DNA of 64,000 nt. It comes from Gemmobacter aquarius (GTDB taxonomy: Bacteria > Pseudomonadota > Alphaproteobacteria > Rhodobacterales > Rhodobacteraceae). Made by a program: the position numbers and the translations under genes. Below, in pieces: positions 52,029 through 61,118 of the stretch. The notes beneath the pieces were generated by a model. It did no database searches. It saw only the letters and a program-made list of their open reading frames with translations, and was not told the DNA's origin. The stretch lies in contig NZ_CP028918.1 in assembly GCF_003060865.1 (NCBI RefSeq), forward strand, positions 3,088,001 to 3,152,000, given 5' to 3'. The first letter of the stretch is position 1; every line of letters starts with the position of its first letter.

Positions 52029-52787
52029 ATGGACAAGCTGATCTTCACGGCGCTGAACAGCCTTGGCAACCTGCGCGGAACGCAGGTTGTCACCGCCCAG
52101 AACCTTGCCAACCAGAACGTCCCCGGTTTCCGCCGCGATACGCTGGGCGAGGGCAAGGCCTTCATCATCGAAGACCAAGGCGCCCTTACCTCGCGCGCGT
52201 TCCAGATCGAACGCGAACAGGCCAGCTTCTCCGACCTGCCCGGTTTCATGAACCAGACCGGCGAACCGCTTGACCTTGCCATTGCCGACAAGGGCTATTT
52301 CTACATCCAGCCCGATACCGGCGGCCCGCCCGCCCTGACCCGTCGCGGCGATCTGCACGTGGGCCTCGACGGCAGCCTAGTGAACGGCGCGAACGAAGCG
52401 ATCCTCGGCGCCAACCAGCAACCGATCACCATCCCCCCCTTCCGCAACATCGTGGTCGATGAAGTCGGTCGCATCACCATCGAACCGATCGAGGGCGCAC
52501 CGGGCGAACGACTCGAAGTCGCCACCATCGCCACCACCCTCGCCAACGGTGCCGACCTCGTGAAAGGCGAAGACGGCCAGATCCGCCCCAAGACCGGCCC
52601 CCTGCCCGCCGCAGACCAACTCGCCAAGGTCCGCCAAGGCGTGCTCGAAGGCTCGAACGTCAATTCGACCGAGGAACTGATCTCCTCGATCGACCTGCAA
52701 CGCAGCTTCGAATTGAACATGCGCGTCGTCTCGACCGCCAAGGAACTCGATGAGGCCGGCGTCTCGCTCATGCGGCTTCCGGGCTAA
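52029..52787 (+). CDS. flgF: Flagellar basal-body rod protein FlgF
   Basis: A 252-residue distal rod subunit. Seen: FTALNSLGNLRGTQVVTAQNL followed by ANQNVPGFRRDTL, and the C-terminal LISSIDLQRSFELNMRVVST. It differs from FlgG in the short, polar N-terminus and in size. In R. sphaeroides FlgF and SltF have been reported to interact, from memory. It is the last gene before the second sigma-54 promoter. Confidence 0.93.
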   Translation: MDKLIFTALNSLGNLRGTQVVTAQNLANQNVPGFRRDTLGEGKAFIIEDQGALTSRAFQIEREQASFSDLPGFMNQTGEPLDLAIADKGYFYIQPDTGGPPALTRRGDLHVGLDGSLVNGANEAILGANQQPITIPPFRNIVVDEVGRITIEPIEGAPGERLEVATIATTLANGADLVKGEDGQIRPKTGPLPAADQLAKVRQGVLEGSNVNSTEELISSIDLQRSFELNMRVVSTAKELDEAGVSLMRLPG

Positions 52788-52819
52788 GGGTTAAACTTTC
52801 CGCGCCGCCATCCGTGGCG

Positions 52820-52835
52820 TGGCACAGCCCTTGCA
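52820..52835 (+). promoter_or_regulatory. Sigma-54 promoter of flgG
   Basis: TGGCAC-AGCCC-TTGCA, an exact consensus match between flgF and flgG. Expected start site at about 52846, giving a 27-base leader to the flgG ATG. Confidence 0.92.
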
Positions 52836-52872
52836 AAACGACATCGAACGCAACTCCTCAACAGGTGCCCCG

Positions 52873-53661
52873 ATGTCCTCAGACGCGATGCACGTCGCCA
52901 AGACCGGCCTCAACGCCCAGCAGACCCGCATGCAGGTCATCGCCAACAATCTGGCGAACGTGAACACCACGGGTTTCAAGCGCGACCGCGCGAATTTCGA
53001 AACCCTGCTTTACCAGAACATCCGCCCCGCAGGCGCGCAGACCTCGGATACCACGCAGCTCACCACGCCGCTTTCCGTCGGCACGGGCGTGCGGATCGTG
53101 AACACCGAAAAGCTCTATTCCCAAGGCAACCTTGTGACCACCGACAACGCGCTCGACGTGGCGATCGACGGGCAGGGCTTCTTGCAGGTGCTCATGCCCG
53201 ATGGCCAGATCGGCTATACCCGCGACGGCACGCTTTCCCGCAATGCCGAAGGCACGCTGACCACCGCTTCCGGCTATGTGATCCAGCCCGAAATCCAGAT
53301 CCCCGACAATGCCCAGTCGATCACCATCTCCGCCGATGGCATCATCAGCGTGCAAACCCCCGATCAGGTCGAGGCGCAAGAGGTCGGCCAGATCACCCTC
53401 GCCGCCTTCCCCAACCCGCGCGGTCTGGAACCGGTGGGCGAGAACATGGTGCTCGAAAGCCCGGCCTCCGGCCCTCCGGTCGTGACCACCCCCTATACCG
53501 ACGGCATGGGCAAGATCGTGCAAGGCGCGCTCGAATCCTCGAACGTCAACGTGGTGCAGGAACTCGTCGACATGATCGAGACGCAACGCGCCTACGAAGT
53601 GAACTCCAAATCCATCTCGGCCTCGGACGAGATGATGCGCTTCCTGTCCAACAAACTCTAA
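52873..53661 (+). CDS. flgG: Flagellar basal-body rod protein FlgG
   Basis: A 262-residue distal rod subunit, the normal family length. Seen: MHVAKTGLNAQQTRMQVIAN followed by NLANVNTTGFKRDRANFETL and the C-terminal helix ELVDMIETQRAYEVNSKSIS. The ATG at 52873 is chosen because it gives the family length and lies just after the sigma-54 start site; the in-frame start at 52819 overlaps the promoter. It starts its own transcription unit that continues through flgH-flgL. Confidence 0.95.
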   Translation: MSSDAMHVAKTGLNAQQTRMQVIANNLANVNTTGFKRDRANFETLLYQNIRPAGAQTSDTTQLTTPLSVGTGVRIVNTEKLYSQGNLVTTDNALDVAIDGQGFLQVLMPDGQIGYTRDGTLSRNAEGTLTTASGYVIQPEIQIPDNAQSITISADGIISVQTPDQVEAQEVGQITLAAFPNPRGLEPVGENMVLESPASGPPVVTTPYTDGMGKIVQGALESSNVNVVQELVDMIETQRAYEVNSKSISASDEMMRFLSNKL

Positions 53662-53673
53662 AGGGCCTTCTTG

Positions 53674-54333
53674 ATGAAATTCGCTCCCCTGTCCCTCGTG
53701 GTCCTTCTCCTCGCATCGGCCTGCACCTCGACCCTTGTCGAGGAAGCCGAGTCGGTGAATTACGATCCGGTCTATCCCGCGACCGGCATGGCCGAGACCA
53801 GCGCCACGGGCGGCATCTATACCGCCTCGTCGGCCGGCCTTTTCGCGTCAGACCGCCGCGCTGCCCGTGTAGGTGACATTCTCACCGTCGAATTCGAAGA
53901 ACGCTTCCAGGCGTCGAAATCGCAATCGACCAGCGGCAACCGCGCCAGCGACTACGAACTCGACATGCCCGATGCGCTGACCATGGGCCTTGATAACGGC
54001 ATGATCGACAACGGCACCAAACAGTCCTTCTCGGGGCGCGGTTCGGCGCAGCAGTCGAACTCGTTGACGGGCCGACTTTCGGTCTCGGTGGTCCGCGTCC
54101 TTCCCGGCGGCCTTCTGGAAATCGCGGGGCAAAAGCGCCTCACCCTCAATCAGGGCAACGAATACATCCGCCTGACCGGCGTCGTCCGCCCCGAGGATAT
54201 CAACGCCGAAAACGTGGTCATGTCCGACCGCATCGCCCATGCCTCGATCAAATACGTCGGCGCGGGTGCCATCTCGGACACGTCCCGCCAGGGCTGGCTG
54301 CGCCGTGGCCTGAACGAGGTGTCGCCGCTGTGA
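53674..54333 (+). CDS. flgH: Flagellar L-ring lipoprotein FlgH
   Basis: A 219-residue outer-membrane lipoprotein forming the L ring. Lipoprotein signal with LASAC (Cys 17). Seen: [20 protein letters not shown] (the FlgH core), [20 protein letters not shown], and the ending [19 protein letters not shown]. The start is the ATG at 53674 (a TTG codon directly before it is in frame). The stop overlaps flgI (GTGA). Confidence 0.96.
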   Translation: MKFAPLSLVVLLLASACTSTLVEEAESVNYDPVYPATGMAETSATGGIYTASSAGLFASDRRAARVGDILTVEFEERFQASKSQSTSGNRASDYELDMPDALTMGLDNGMIDNGTKQSFSGRGSAQQSNSLTGRLSVSVVRVLPGGLLEIAGQKRLTLNQGNEYIRLTGVVRPEDINAENVVMSDRIAHASIKYVGAGAISDTSRQGWLRRGLNEVSPL

Positions 54334-55448
54334 TCCGCCGCATCGCCCTTGCCGCACTGCTTGTGCTGGCCACGTTTCCCGCCCATGCCGACCGGATCAA
54401 GGATCTCGCCTCGGTCGCGGGCGTCCGCTCGAACCCGCTCGTCGGCTACGGCGTGGTGGTCGGGCTTTCCGGCACGGGCGACGGCAACTCGGGCCTGACC
54501 CTGCAATCGCTGCAATCGCTGATCTCGCGGCTCGGCCTTGTGGTCGAAACCGCCGATCTCAACGCCAAGAACGCCGCCGCCGTGATGGTGACGGCGGAAC
54601 TTGCCGCCTTTGCCAAGGAGGGCCAGACGCTTGACGTGACGGTGTCCACCGTCGGCAGCGCCAAATCGCTCAAGGGTGGCACCCTTCTCATGACCCCGCT
54701 CATGGGGGCCGACGGCGAAATCTACGCCATCGCCCAAGGCAACCTCGTCGTCGGCGGCCTTGGCGTGGCGGGCGAGGATGGCTCGTCGCTCACCGTCAAC
54801 ATCCCCACCGTGGGCCGCGTTCCCGAAGGCGGGCAGGTAGAAAAGGTGGTGAACGCCCCCTTCCTCGACAGCGACAACCTGATCCTCAACCTCAACCGAG
54901 GCGATTTCTCGACCGCCTCGGCCATGGCCAAAGCAATCAACGAAGTCTTCGGCCCCGACATCGCGACCCCGATCGACGCAACCTCGGTCAGCGTCCGCGC
55001 ACCCTATGAAGCAGGCCAGCGCGTCACCTTCATGGGGATGCTCGAAAACGTCGAGCTCACCCCCGACGCACCTGCCGCCAAGGTTGTCATAAACTCTCGC
55101 TCTGGCACCGTGGTGATAGGCGGCAACGTCCGCGTCACGCCCGCCGCCGTCAGCCACGGCTCGCTGACCGTCAAGATCAACGAAGACTCGACCGTAACCC
55201 AAGGCGCGACCGTGGTGAACGGCCAGAACGGCAGCGTCGTCGTGCCGGGCCAGACCACCACCACACCAAACAGCAGCGTGACCGCCAAGCAAGACCCCGT
55301 CCGCGCCTTCGTCTTCGACGCGGGCGTGTCGCTCTCATCGCTGGTCGATGCGATCAACGCGGTAGGGGCGTCGCCCTCGGACCTTGTCGCCATCCTCGAA
55401 TCCCTGCGCGAAGCCGGTGCGCTGCGTGCCGAACTGGTGGTCATCTGA
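54330..55448 (+). CDS. flgI: Flagellar P-ring protein FlgI
   Basis: A 372-residue periplasmic ring protein with a signal peptide (about 1-20, cleavage after AHA). Seen: [20 protein letters not shown] at the mature N-terminus, [20 protein letters not shown], and the C-terminal [23 protein letters not shown] start overlapping the flgH stop as GTGA, and a stop overlapping flgJ as TGATG: flgH-flgI-flgJ are translationally coupled. Confidence 0.96.
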   Translation: MIRRIALAALLVLATFPAHADRIKDLASVAGVRSNPLVGYGVVVGLSGTGDGNSGLTLQSLQSLISRLGLVVETADLNAKNAAAVMVTAELAAFAKEGQTLDVTVSTVGSAKSLKGGTLLMTPLMGADGEIYAIAQGNLVVGGLGVAGEDGSSLTVNIPTVGRVPEGGQVEKVVNAPFLDSDNLILNLNRGDFSTASAMAKAINEVFGPDIATPIDATSVSVRAPYEAGQRVTFMGMLENVELTPDAPAAKVVINSRSGTVVIGGNVRVTPAAVSHGSLTVKINEDSTVTQGATVVNGQNGSVVVPGQTTTTPNSSVTAKQDPVRAFVFDAGVSLSSLVDAINAVGASPSDLVAILESLREAGALRAELVVI

Positions 55449-55726
55449 TGGACATCAAACCAACGACCACCCTGTCCCTGCACCCCGAGATGGACAAGGC
55501 AAAGACGCTCCGCAAAGCCGCCGAAGGGTTCGAGGAACTCTTCCTTACCCAATTCCTCAAGGCCGCCCGTCAGGGCAACCTGGGCGAAGACATCATGGGT
55601 TCCTCCGCCGTCGACAGCACCCGCGACATGTTCGACGCCGAAATCGCCCGCGCCTCGTCGGGCCGCACCGGGTTCGGCATCGCCGACGCGGTCGAACGGC
55701 AATTCCAGCGCTTCACGAAAGGCTGA
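55448..55726 (+). CDS. flgJ: Rod-binding FlgJ-like protein without muramidase domain
   Basis: A 92-residue protein equal to the N-terminal rod-binding domain of FlgJ: LRKAAEGFEELFLTQFLKAA, then DMFDAEIARASSGRTGFGIA and DAVERQFQRF. The C-terminal glucosaminidase half of the enterobacterial protein is absent. In R. sphaeroides FlgJ is likewise single-domain and works with the separate enzyme SltF, which is encoded further down this operon (61119). The start overlaps the flgI stop (TGATG). Confidence 0.92.
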   Translation: MDIKPTTTLSLHPEMDKAKTLRKAAEGFEELFLTQFLKAARQGNLGEDIMGSSAVDSTRDMFDAEIARASSGRTGFGIADAVERQFQRFTKG

Positions 55727-55731
55727 TCCCC

Positions 55732-58700
55732 ATGTCGAACATCATGGACATCGCCCGCTCTTCCATAGCCGCCTATCGCACGGCGCTGGGGATCACGGGC
55801 GAGAACATCGCCAACGTCAACACCGAAGGCTACCGCCGCCGTGATGTGACCACGACCCAGATCGGCGGGGCAAAAACCTCGGTCACCACGCTGGCAACCG
55901 GCGGTCAGGGCGTGCAGGTCGACCAGATCCGCCGCGCCTTCGACAGCCTTCTGGCGGGGCGGCTGCGGAACGCAACGGGCGACATGTCCGCTGCGACCGT
56001 CGCGGTGGATGCGGCGAAAGCCGTCGAAGCGCAGCTTTTGCCCAACTCCGGCGGCATCGACGCTGCCCTCGAAGATTTCTTCGGCGCGATGGGCAGCCTT
56101 GCCTCGTCCCCCGCCGACACCGCACTGCGCCGCGTCGCGATAGAAAGCGGCCGAACCCTCGCCTCGGCTTTCCAGAACGTGGCGGGCGGGTTGATGCGCC
56201 TGCGCGACGACACAGTGAACGCCGTGCAGATGACGGCGGCGTCTCTCGGCACCGACCTGAACGCGCTGAACGAATTGCAACAACGCTTTTCGTCGAACAC
56301 CGGCACCGTCGGCGCGATGAACCCGCTGCATGACGAACGCGACAGGCTGCTTGGCGACATCGCCTCGAAAATCGGTGTCACCGTCGAACTTGATGCCATC
56401 GGTCGCGCCCGCGTCACCCTCGGGACAGGCGGCGGCGGGCCGGAACTTCTCGGGCAGAACGGTCCCGCAACCATCACAGCCGATGCCGACCCCGACCTTA
56501 CGCTGCACATCGCGCTGAACGGAACCATGCGCGACACCCGCATGATCGGCTCGGGAGAGCTTGGCGGATACCGCGCTGCCCTCGGCGGCATCGACCGTGC
56601 CCTGGCCGAGGTGGACAGCCTCGCCCGCAAAATGGCAGGCGAGATGAACGCCGTTCACCGCGTCGGCCTCGACCTGACAGGCGCACCCGGCGGCGACATG
56701 TTCTCGCTCGACAACTGGAGCGTGACCCGCGCCGCCGGAAACCAGGGCTTTGCCCGCGCCGAAATCACCCCGAACGGCCCCGACATCACCGGCCCCGTCA
56801 CCCTGATACGCGACGCCGCAGCTGGCGTCTGGCGGGCCGAGGATGCCGCGGGAACCGTGCTTGGCAGCGCCGACAAATTGCTGGTCCTGCCCAACCTGAC
56901 CATCACGCTCGAAGGCGACGCGGCAAACGGCGACCGCTTCACGCTGAACCCCACCTCGGGCAAGGCGGTGAACATGCGCTTCCTGCCCGCCATTCCCGAA
57001 CGGCTCGCGGCAAGCGTGGCAACCCTCGTCGCGCCGTCCCCCGGCAATTCCGGTTCGGCAACCGTGGCGATGGCCCCGACCACCGTCGCGCGCCCTGCAT
57101 TGCCGGTCCTCTCCGACCTTCTCGCAAACGCAGCTGACGCCGCGAGCGCAGTCACCCTACGCAGCGCCGGCGTGGTGGGCTACATCCCGGCAGGCAGCAG
57201 CACCGCAACCCTCGCCAGCCTTGGCGCGCAGGCGACGGCCGACTTTTCCGCAGCGGCCAGCCCCGCCAGCCTGACCGTCACCGCGAACGGCACCGCGACC
57301 ACGCTCGACCTGACCACGCTGTCGGATGGCACGCCCCGCCCCGGCAGCTATACCCTGTCCGACATCGCGACCGCCCTGAATGACGGCCGCATGACCGGAC
57401 CGAACGGCGAAACCCTTGCCAACCTTGGCATGTCGGCCAGCAGCACGGGCGGCACGCTGACCCTTGCGCTGAACTCGGGCAATTTCACCGCAGCCAGCCT
57501 GGACACCAGCGCCGCGACGCTTACCCCCGCAGCCCCGCAGGGCGGCACCATGCAGATCTTCACGCGCGAAGGCCGCCAGATCGCGGGCACACCGATGGCG
57601 CCCGCCGAGATCGCGCTGCTTTTCACCCCGCAGAACGGCTTTCTGCCCGGCGCGCAATACAACACAGCCTACCTTAACAGTGGCTATCGCGGCTTGACCC
57701 TCGGCGCCACCAGCGGCAGCGGCCAACAATCGCTGTCCGTCCAGCCCGGCGGCATCACTACATGGACAGGCTTCACACCCGCCCCCGCCAGCGCCGCGCA
57801 AGCCATCGGCATAGACACCGGCCTCGGCCTGCCCCTGTCGTTGACCCTGCCGCAGGGCGGCACGGCCCAGCGTCTGGCCCGGATCGTCGGCGCGGCTGTC
57901 CCCGGCCTGACGGCGACCGCACAGACCACAGCCACCCTTACCGCCACGACCGATGGCCGCGTCTCGTTCAAATTGGCTGGACAGAACCTGACCCCGCTTG
58001 CCGTAAGCGGCGATGTGGCGGGCGGCAGGCTCGACAGCCTCGCCCTCGCCGTGAACGCCCTGACCGGATCGACAGGCATCACAGCACAACTGTCGCCCGA
58101 TGGCACCCGCCTGATGCTGACCGAGGCGACGGGCGAGAACATCATCCTCACCGGTGTCACCCACAGCACCGGCGGCAGCCTCTCTCTGCACTCGGCCGAT
58201 GCACAGGGCCAACCTCTCGGTGCGGCCACCACTCTTGGCGCGGGCCGCGAAAACGCCCGCATCACCGGCCAGACCACGCTGACCCGCGACACCGCCTTTG
58301 CCGTCACCTCCAGCGGCACGCGCCGCGACAGCGCGGTCGATGCCACCGCAGGCGGGCTGATCGCCCGCTCGACAAGCGCCGCCGGAGCGGTCAGCGCCCT
58401 GACCTTCACGCTCGACCCCGCCTTCGACGCCCCCGCCCCCGCCCTAGCCCCCGCCCTAGCCGGACCGACCAGCTTCAACCTGACCCTCGGCGGTCGCAGC
58501 GTCACCCTCGCCACCGCCACGGCCACCACCGCAGCCGATGTCGCAGGCGGCCTTGCCGCACTGCTGCGCAAGGATATGCCGCAAGCTGGCCTTGTCGGCG
58601 GTCAGGTCGGCACCCTTCCCGCCGAAGGCGCGACCACCCTCGTACAGGTCGACGGGCAGGATTACACGCTTCGCATGACGAACGGCACCGTCACCGTCAC

Positions 58701-59802
58701 CGGACCCGAGGCGACCCGTCTTACGGCTTCGTTCGGCCCCGACAGGCGCCTGAACCTGACCGTGCAAGGCGGCATGACCGATGCCAGCATGATCACCGTG
58801 CCTGCAGGCGCGAACGGCGCAGCTTTCGGCCTGTCGCCCGCCCAAGGCCCCTATGGCACGCTGACCGGCCTTGCCGCCACCGGCCCCTTCCCCGCCACCA
58901 TCGACCTCGACATAGGCGGCACCCGCCACAGCCTGACCGTCACGGCAGGACCGATCGTTTCCCTACCTACAGGTTTCCCCGGTTCGGTAACAACGTCCAA
59001 CGGCGCGATCACCCTTGCCGTCTTTTCGCGCGAAGGCCCCGTTCGCGTGCTGCCGGGGGCCGAAGCCGCAGGCTTCGCCACGCTCGGCGCCGCCGTAACC
59101 GTCTCGGGCGCGACCCTTACCGCCACGGCTTCCGACGGCACGCCGCTTGCGATCGGCACCGCCACCACGGCGCTTGCCGGTCAGCGCGTCAGCCTTGGCA
59201 ACCTGCCACCCGAAGACCTGATCGTCGTGATGACAGGCACCGGAACCCTTCGCATGGCTGGCAGCCTTACCGCAGGCACCCTGCCTGCCAGCCCTCCGGC
59301 GGTCGAGCTGCGCGTGACCGATGCCGCCACCCGCAGGGTCGAATTGTTCGACCTCGCCTCGGGCCATTCCATCGGCACCCGCACGCTGGACGCCAGCGGT
59401 GGCGCGGTGATCGGCGGGCTTTCCATCTCGCTCGGCGGCAACCCCGTCACCGGCGACGGCTTCCTCCTTACAGCCAATACCGATGGGCGCAACGATGGCC
59501 GCGCGCTCGACGCGATCCTCTCCTTGCGCTTTCCCGATGCGAAATCCGGCAAGGGCGGCTTTGCCCGCATCCTGTCGGACCTGCAATCCGAAGTAGGCAC
59601 CCGCGCCGCCGCAGCCGACACCAAGCTGAAATCCGACACGGCGATCCACGATACCGTCCGCCGCGCCGATGCCGCCCAGGGCGCGGTCGATCTCGACCGC
59701 GAAGCCGCCCGCCTGCTGGAACTGCAACAAGCCTACCAAGCCTCGGCCCAGATCATGACCGTGGCAAAAGACCTGTTCGACACCCTGCTCCGCTCGATCT
59801 GA
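55732..59802 (+). CDS. flgK: Very large flagellar hook-associated protein 1 (FlgK)
   Basis: A 1,356-residue FlgK, more than twice the 450-600 residues usual in other bacteria. N-terminus as in the family (IARSSIAAYRTALGITGENI followed by ANVNTEGYRRRDV) and C-terminus with the polymerisation helix DREAARLLELQQAYQASAQI. The additional 700 or so residues lie in the middle: long stretches rich in Thr, Ala, Gly and Asp with repeated beta-strand patterns, presumably surface-exposed domains at the hook-filament junction. From memory, R. sphaeroides FlgK has a similar size (about 1,360). The start at 55732 is set by homology; the open frame reaches back into flgI. Five bases after flgJ. Confidence 0.94.
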   Translation: MSNIMDIARSSIAAYRTALGITGENIANVNTEGYRRRDVTTTQIGGAKTSVTTLATGGQGVQVDQIRRAFDSLLAGRLRNATGDMSAATVAVDAAKAVEAQLLPNSGGIDAALEDFFGAMGSLASSPADTALRRVAIESGRTLASAFQNVAGGLMRLRDDTVNAVQMTAASLGTDLNALNELQQRFSSNTGTVGAMNPLHDERDRLLGDIASKIGVTVELDAIGRARVTLGTGGGGPELLGQNGPATITADADPDLTLHIALNGTMRDTRMIGSGELGGYRAALGGIDRALAEVDSLARKMAGEMNAVHRVGLDLTGAPGGDMFSLDNWSVTRAAGNQGFARAEITPNGPDITGPVTLIRDAAAGVWRAEDAAGTVLGSADKLLVLPNLTITLEGDAANGDRFTLNPTSGKAVNMRFLPAIPERLAASVATLVAPSPGNSGSATVAMAPTTVARPALPVLSDLLANAADAASAVTLRSAGVVGYIPAGSSTATLASLGAQATADFSAAASPASLTVTANGTATTLDLTTLSDGTPRPGSYTLSDIATALNDGRMTGPNGETLANLGMSASSTGGTLTLALNSGNFTAASLDTSAATLTPAAPQGGTMQIFTREGRQIAGTPMAPAEIALLFTPQNGFLPGAQYNTAYLNSGYRGLTLGATSGSGQQSLSVQPGGITTWTGFTPAPASAAQAIGIDTGLGLPLSLTLPQGGTAQRLARIVGAAVPGLTATAQTTATLTATTDGRVSFKLAGQNLTPLAVSGDVAGGRLDSLALAVNALTGSTGITAQLSPDGTRLMLTEATGENIILTGVTHSTGGSLSLHSADAQGQPLGAATTLGAGRENARITGQTTLTRDTAFAVTSSGTRRDSAVDATAGGLIARSTSAAGAVSALTFTLDPAFDAPAPALAPALAGPTSFNLTLGGRSVTLATATATTAADVAGGLAALLRKDMPQAGLVGGQVGTLPAEGATTLVQVDGQDYTLRMTNGTVTVTGPEATRLTASFGPDRRLNLTVQGGMTDASMITVPAGANGAAFGLSPAQGPYGTLTGLAATGPFPATIDLDIGGTRHSLTVTAGPIVSLPTGFPGSVTTSNGAITLAVFSREGPVRVLPGAEAAGFATLGAAVTVSGATLTATASDGTPLAIGTATTALAGQRVSLGNLPPEDLIVVMTGTGTLRMAGSLTAGTLPASPPAVELRVTDAATRRVELFDLASGHSIGTRTLDASGGAVIGGLSISLGGNPVTGDGFLLTANTDGRNDGRALDAILSLRFPDAKSGKGGFARILSDLQSEVGTRAAAADTKLKSDTAIHDTVRRADAAQGAVDLDREAARLLELQQAYQASAQIMTVAKDLFDTLLRSI

Positions 59803-59819
59803 CCTGAAAGGCCGCCGCC

Positions 59820-61088
59820 ATGACCGCATCCATCGGAAACGCCCTGTTTGGCCGCATCGCACTGGAAAGCTTCAACCGCCTTTCCGGCGACATCAGCGAT
59901 CTTCAGGCCCGCATTTCATCTGGCAAGAACGATCCGCGCCCCTCGGTCGATCCGATGCGCGCCGCGAAACTGTCTGCCGTGACCGAACAGCGCGGTGCGA
60001 TCGACCGCTTCAAGCACAACGCCGAACTTGCCGCCGACCGCCTTAGCCACGCCGACCTCGCCATGACCGAAGTGCAGAAGATCACCACCTCCTACCAGCA
60101 GATCGCCCTCCGCGCCGCCTCGGACACCATGACCGAAGAAGGCATCGCGGGCCTTCGGGCCGAAGCCCTGTCGCTGCGGTCGGCCCTCGTTTCGGTCGGC
60201 AATACCCGCGATACGATGGGTCTGCCCATATTCGCCGGTTTCGGCAGCGAACAACCCTTCGTCGACGGCCCGAACGGTGTGTCCTACATCGGCGACGGCG
60301 GCCGCCCCACGCTGCGGCTGAACGAAACCTCGACCCTCGCCACCGGCCTGAACGGCGCCGAAGTGTTCGGGTCCGTCCGGTCGCAAGGCCAAAGCCGCAA
60401 CATCTTCGACATGGTCGATGACCTGATCTCGACGCTCTCCCTGCCCCTGCGGCCCAGCCGCCCCTCGCATGTGGTCAAGGACACCGCCCTCTTCACCCCC
60501 TCCGCCGGCCGCACCCCCGAAACCTTGTCCTTCACCCTGACCGGCCCCGACGGCAGCGCCAAGGTTTCCGCCGAACTGGTCAAGGGCGCAGCCGGTCCCC
60601 TGCTGGACGCGGTCAACGCGCAATCCGTTGCCACCGGCATCACCGCCACCCTCGCCCCCGATGGCGAAAGCCTGATCCTGTCGTCGCGCGCCGACATCCG
60701 CATGTCCGACCTTTCCAGCACCCGCCCCGGCCGCACCCCGCTAGGAACGCTCGCCCCGTCCGACGCCAGCGGAGACGTCAAGGGCGGGATGCAAAGCCTG
60801 CGCGATACCCGCCTTTCCGCCGACCGCATGGTGGGCGCCTTCAACGATGCCGTCAGCCACATGGCCAGCGAACATGCCGAGGTCGGCTCGCTCGCCGCCC
60901 TCGCCGACAGCCACGCCGCCGTGCTTACCGACCGCAGGCTCCGCATCGATCAGGCGGTTGCCGGTCTCGAAGACCTCGACGTGGCCGCAGCCATAACAAA
61001 GCTGCAAAGCCTGCTGCTGACCGAACAGGCCGCGCAGCAAAGTTTCGTCAAGATCAGCGGCACCTCGCTTTTCGACTATCTGCGCTAG
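59820..61088 (+). CDS. flgL: Flagellar hook-associated protein 3 (FlgL)
   Basis: A 422-residue junction protein related to flagellin. Seen: N-terminal ESFNRLSGDISDLQARISSG (flagellin-like) followed by KNDPRPSVDPMRAAKLSAV, and the C-terminal flagellin-like helices ending LQSLLLTEQAAQQSFVKISG and TSLFDYLR. Somewhat longer than the usual 300-400. It ends 4 bases before the third sigma-54 promoter. Confidence 0.93.
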   Translation: MTASIGNALFGRIALESFNRLSGDISDLQARISSGKNDPRPSVDPMRAAKLSAVTEQRGAIDRFKHNAELAADRLSHADLAMTEVQKITTSYQQIALRAASDTMTEEGIAGLRAEALSLRSALVSVGNTRDTMGLPIFAGFGSEQPFVDGPNGVSYIGDGGRPTLRLNETSTLATGLNGAEVFGSVRSQGQSRNIFDMVDDLISTLSLPLRPSRPSHVVKDTALFTPSAGRTPETLSFTLTGPDGSAKVSAELVKGAAGPLLDAVNAQSVATGITATLAPDGESLILSSRADIRMSDLSSTRPGRTPLGTLAPSDASGDVKGGMQSLRDTRLSADRMVGAFNDAVSHMASEHAEVGSLAALADSHAAVLTDRRLRIDQAVAGLEDLDVAAAITKLQSLLLTEQAAQQSFVKISGTSLFDYLR

Positions 61089-61092
61089 GGGT

Positions 61093-61108
61093 TGGCGCGG
61101 CGCTTGCA
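61093..61108 (+). promoter_or_regulatory. Sigma-54 promoter of sltF
   Basis: TGGCGC-GGCGC-TTGCA, matching the consensus except for one base (A to G at position 5). The -12 C is 61107, so the predicted start site is at 61119, the A of the sltF ATG itself. Confidence 0.85.
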
Positions 61109-61118
61109 AAGCCGCCCC

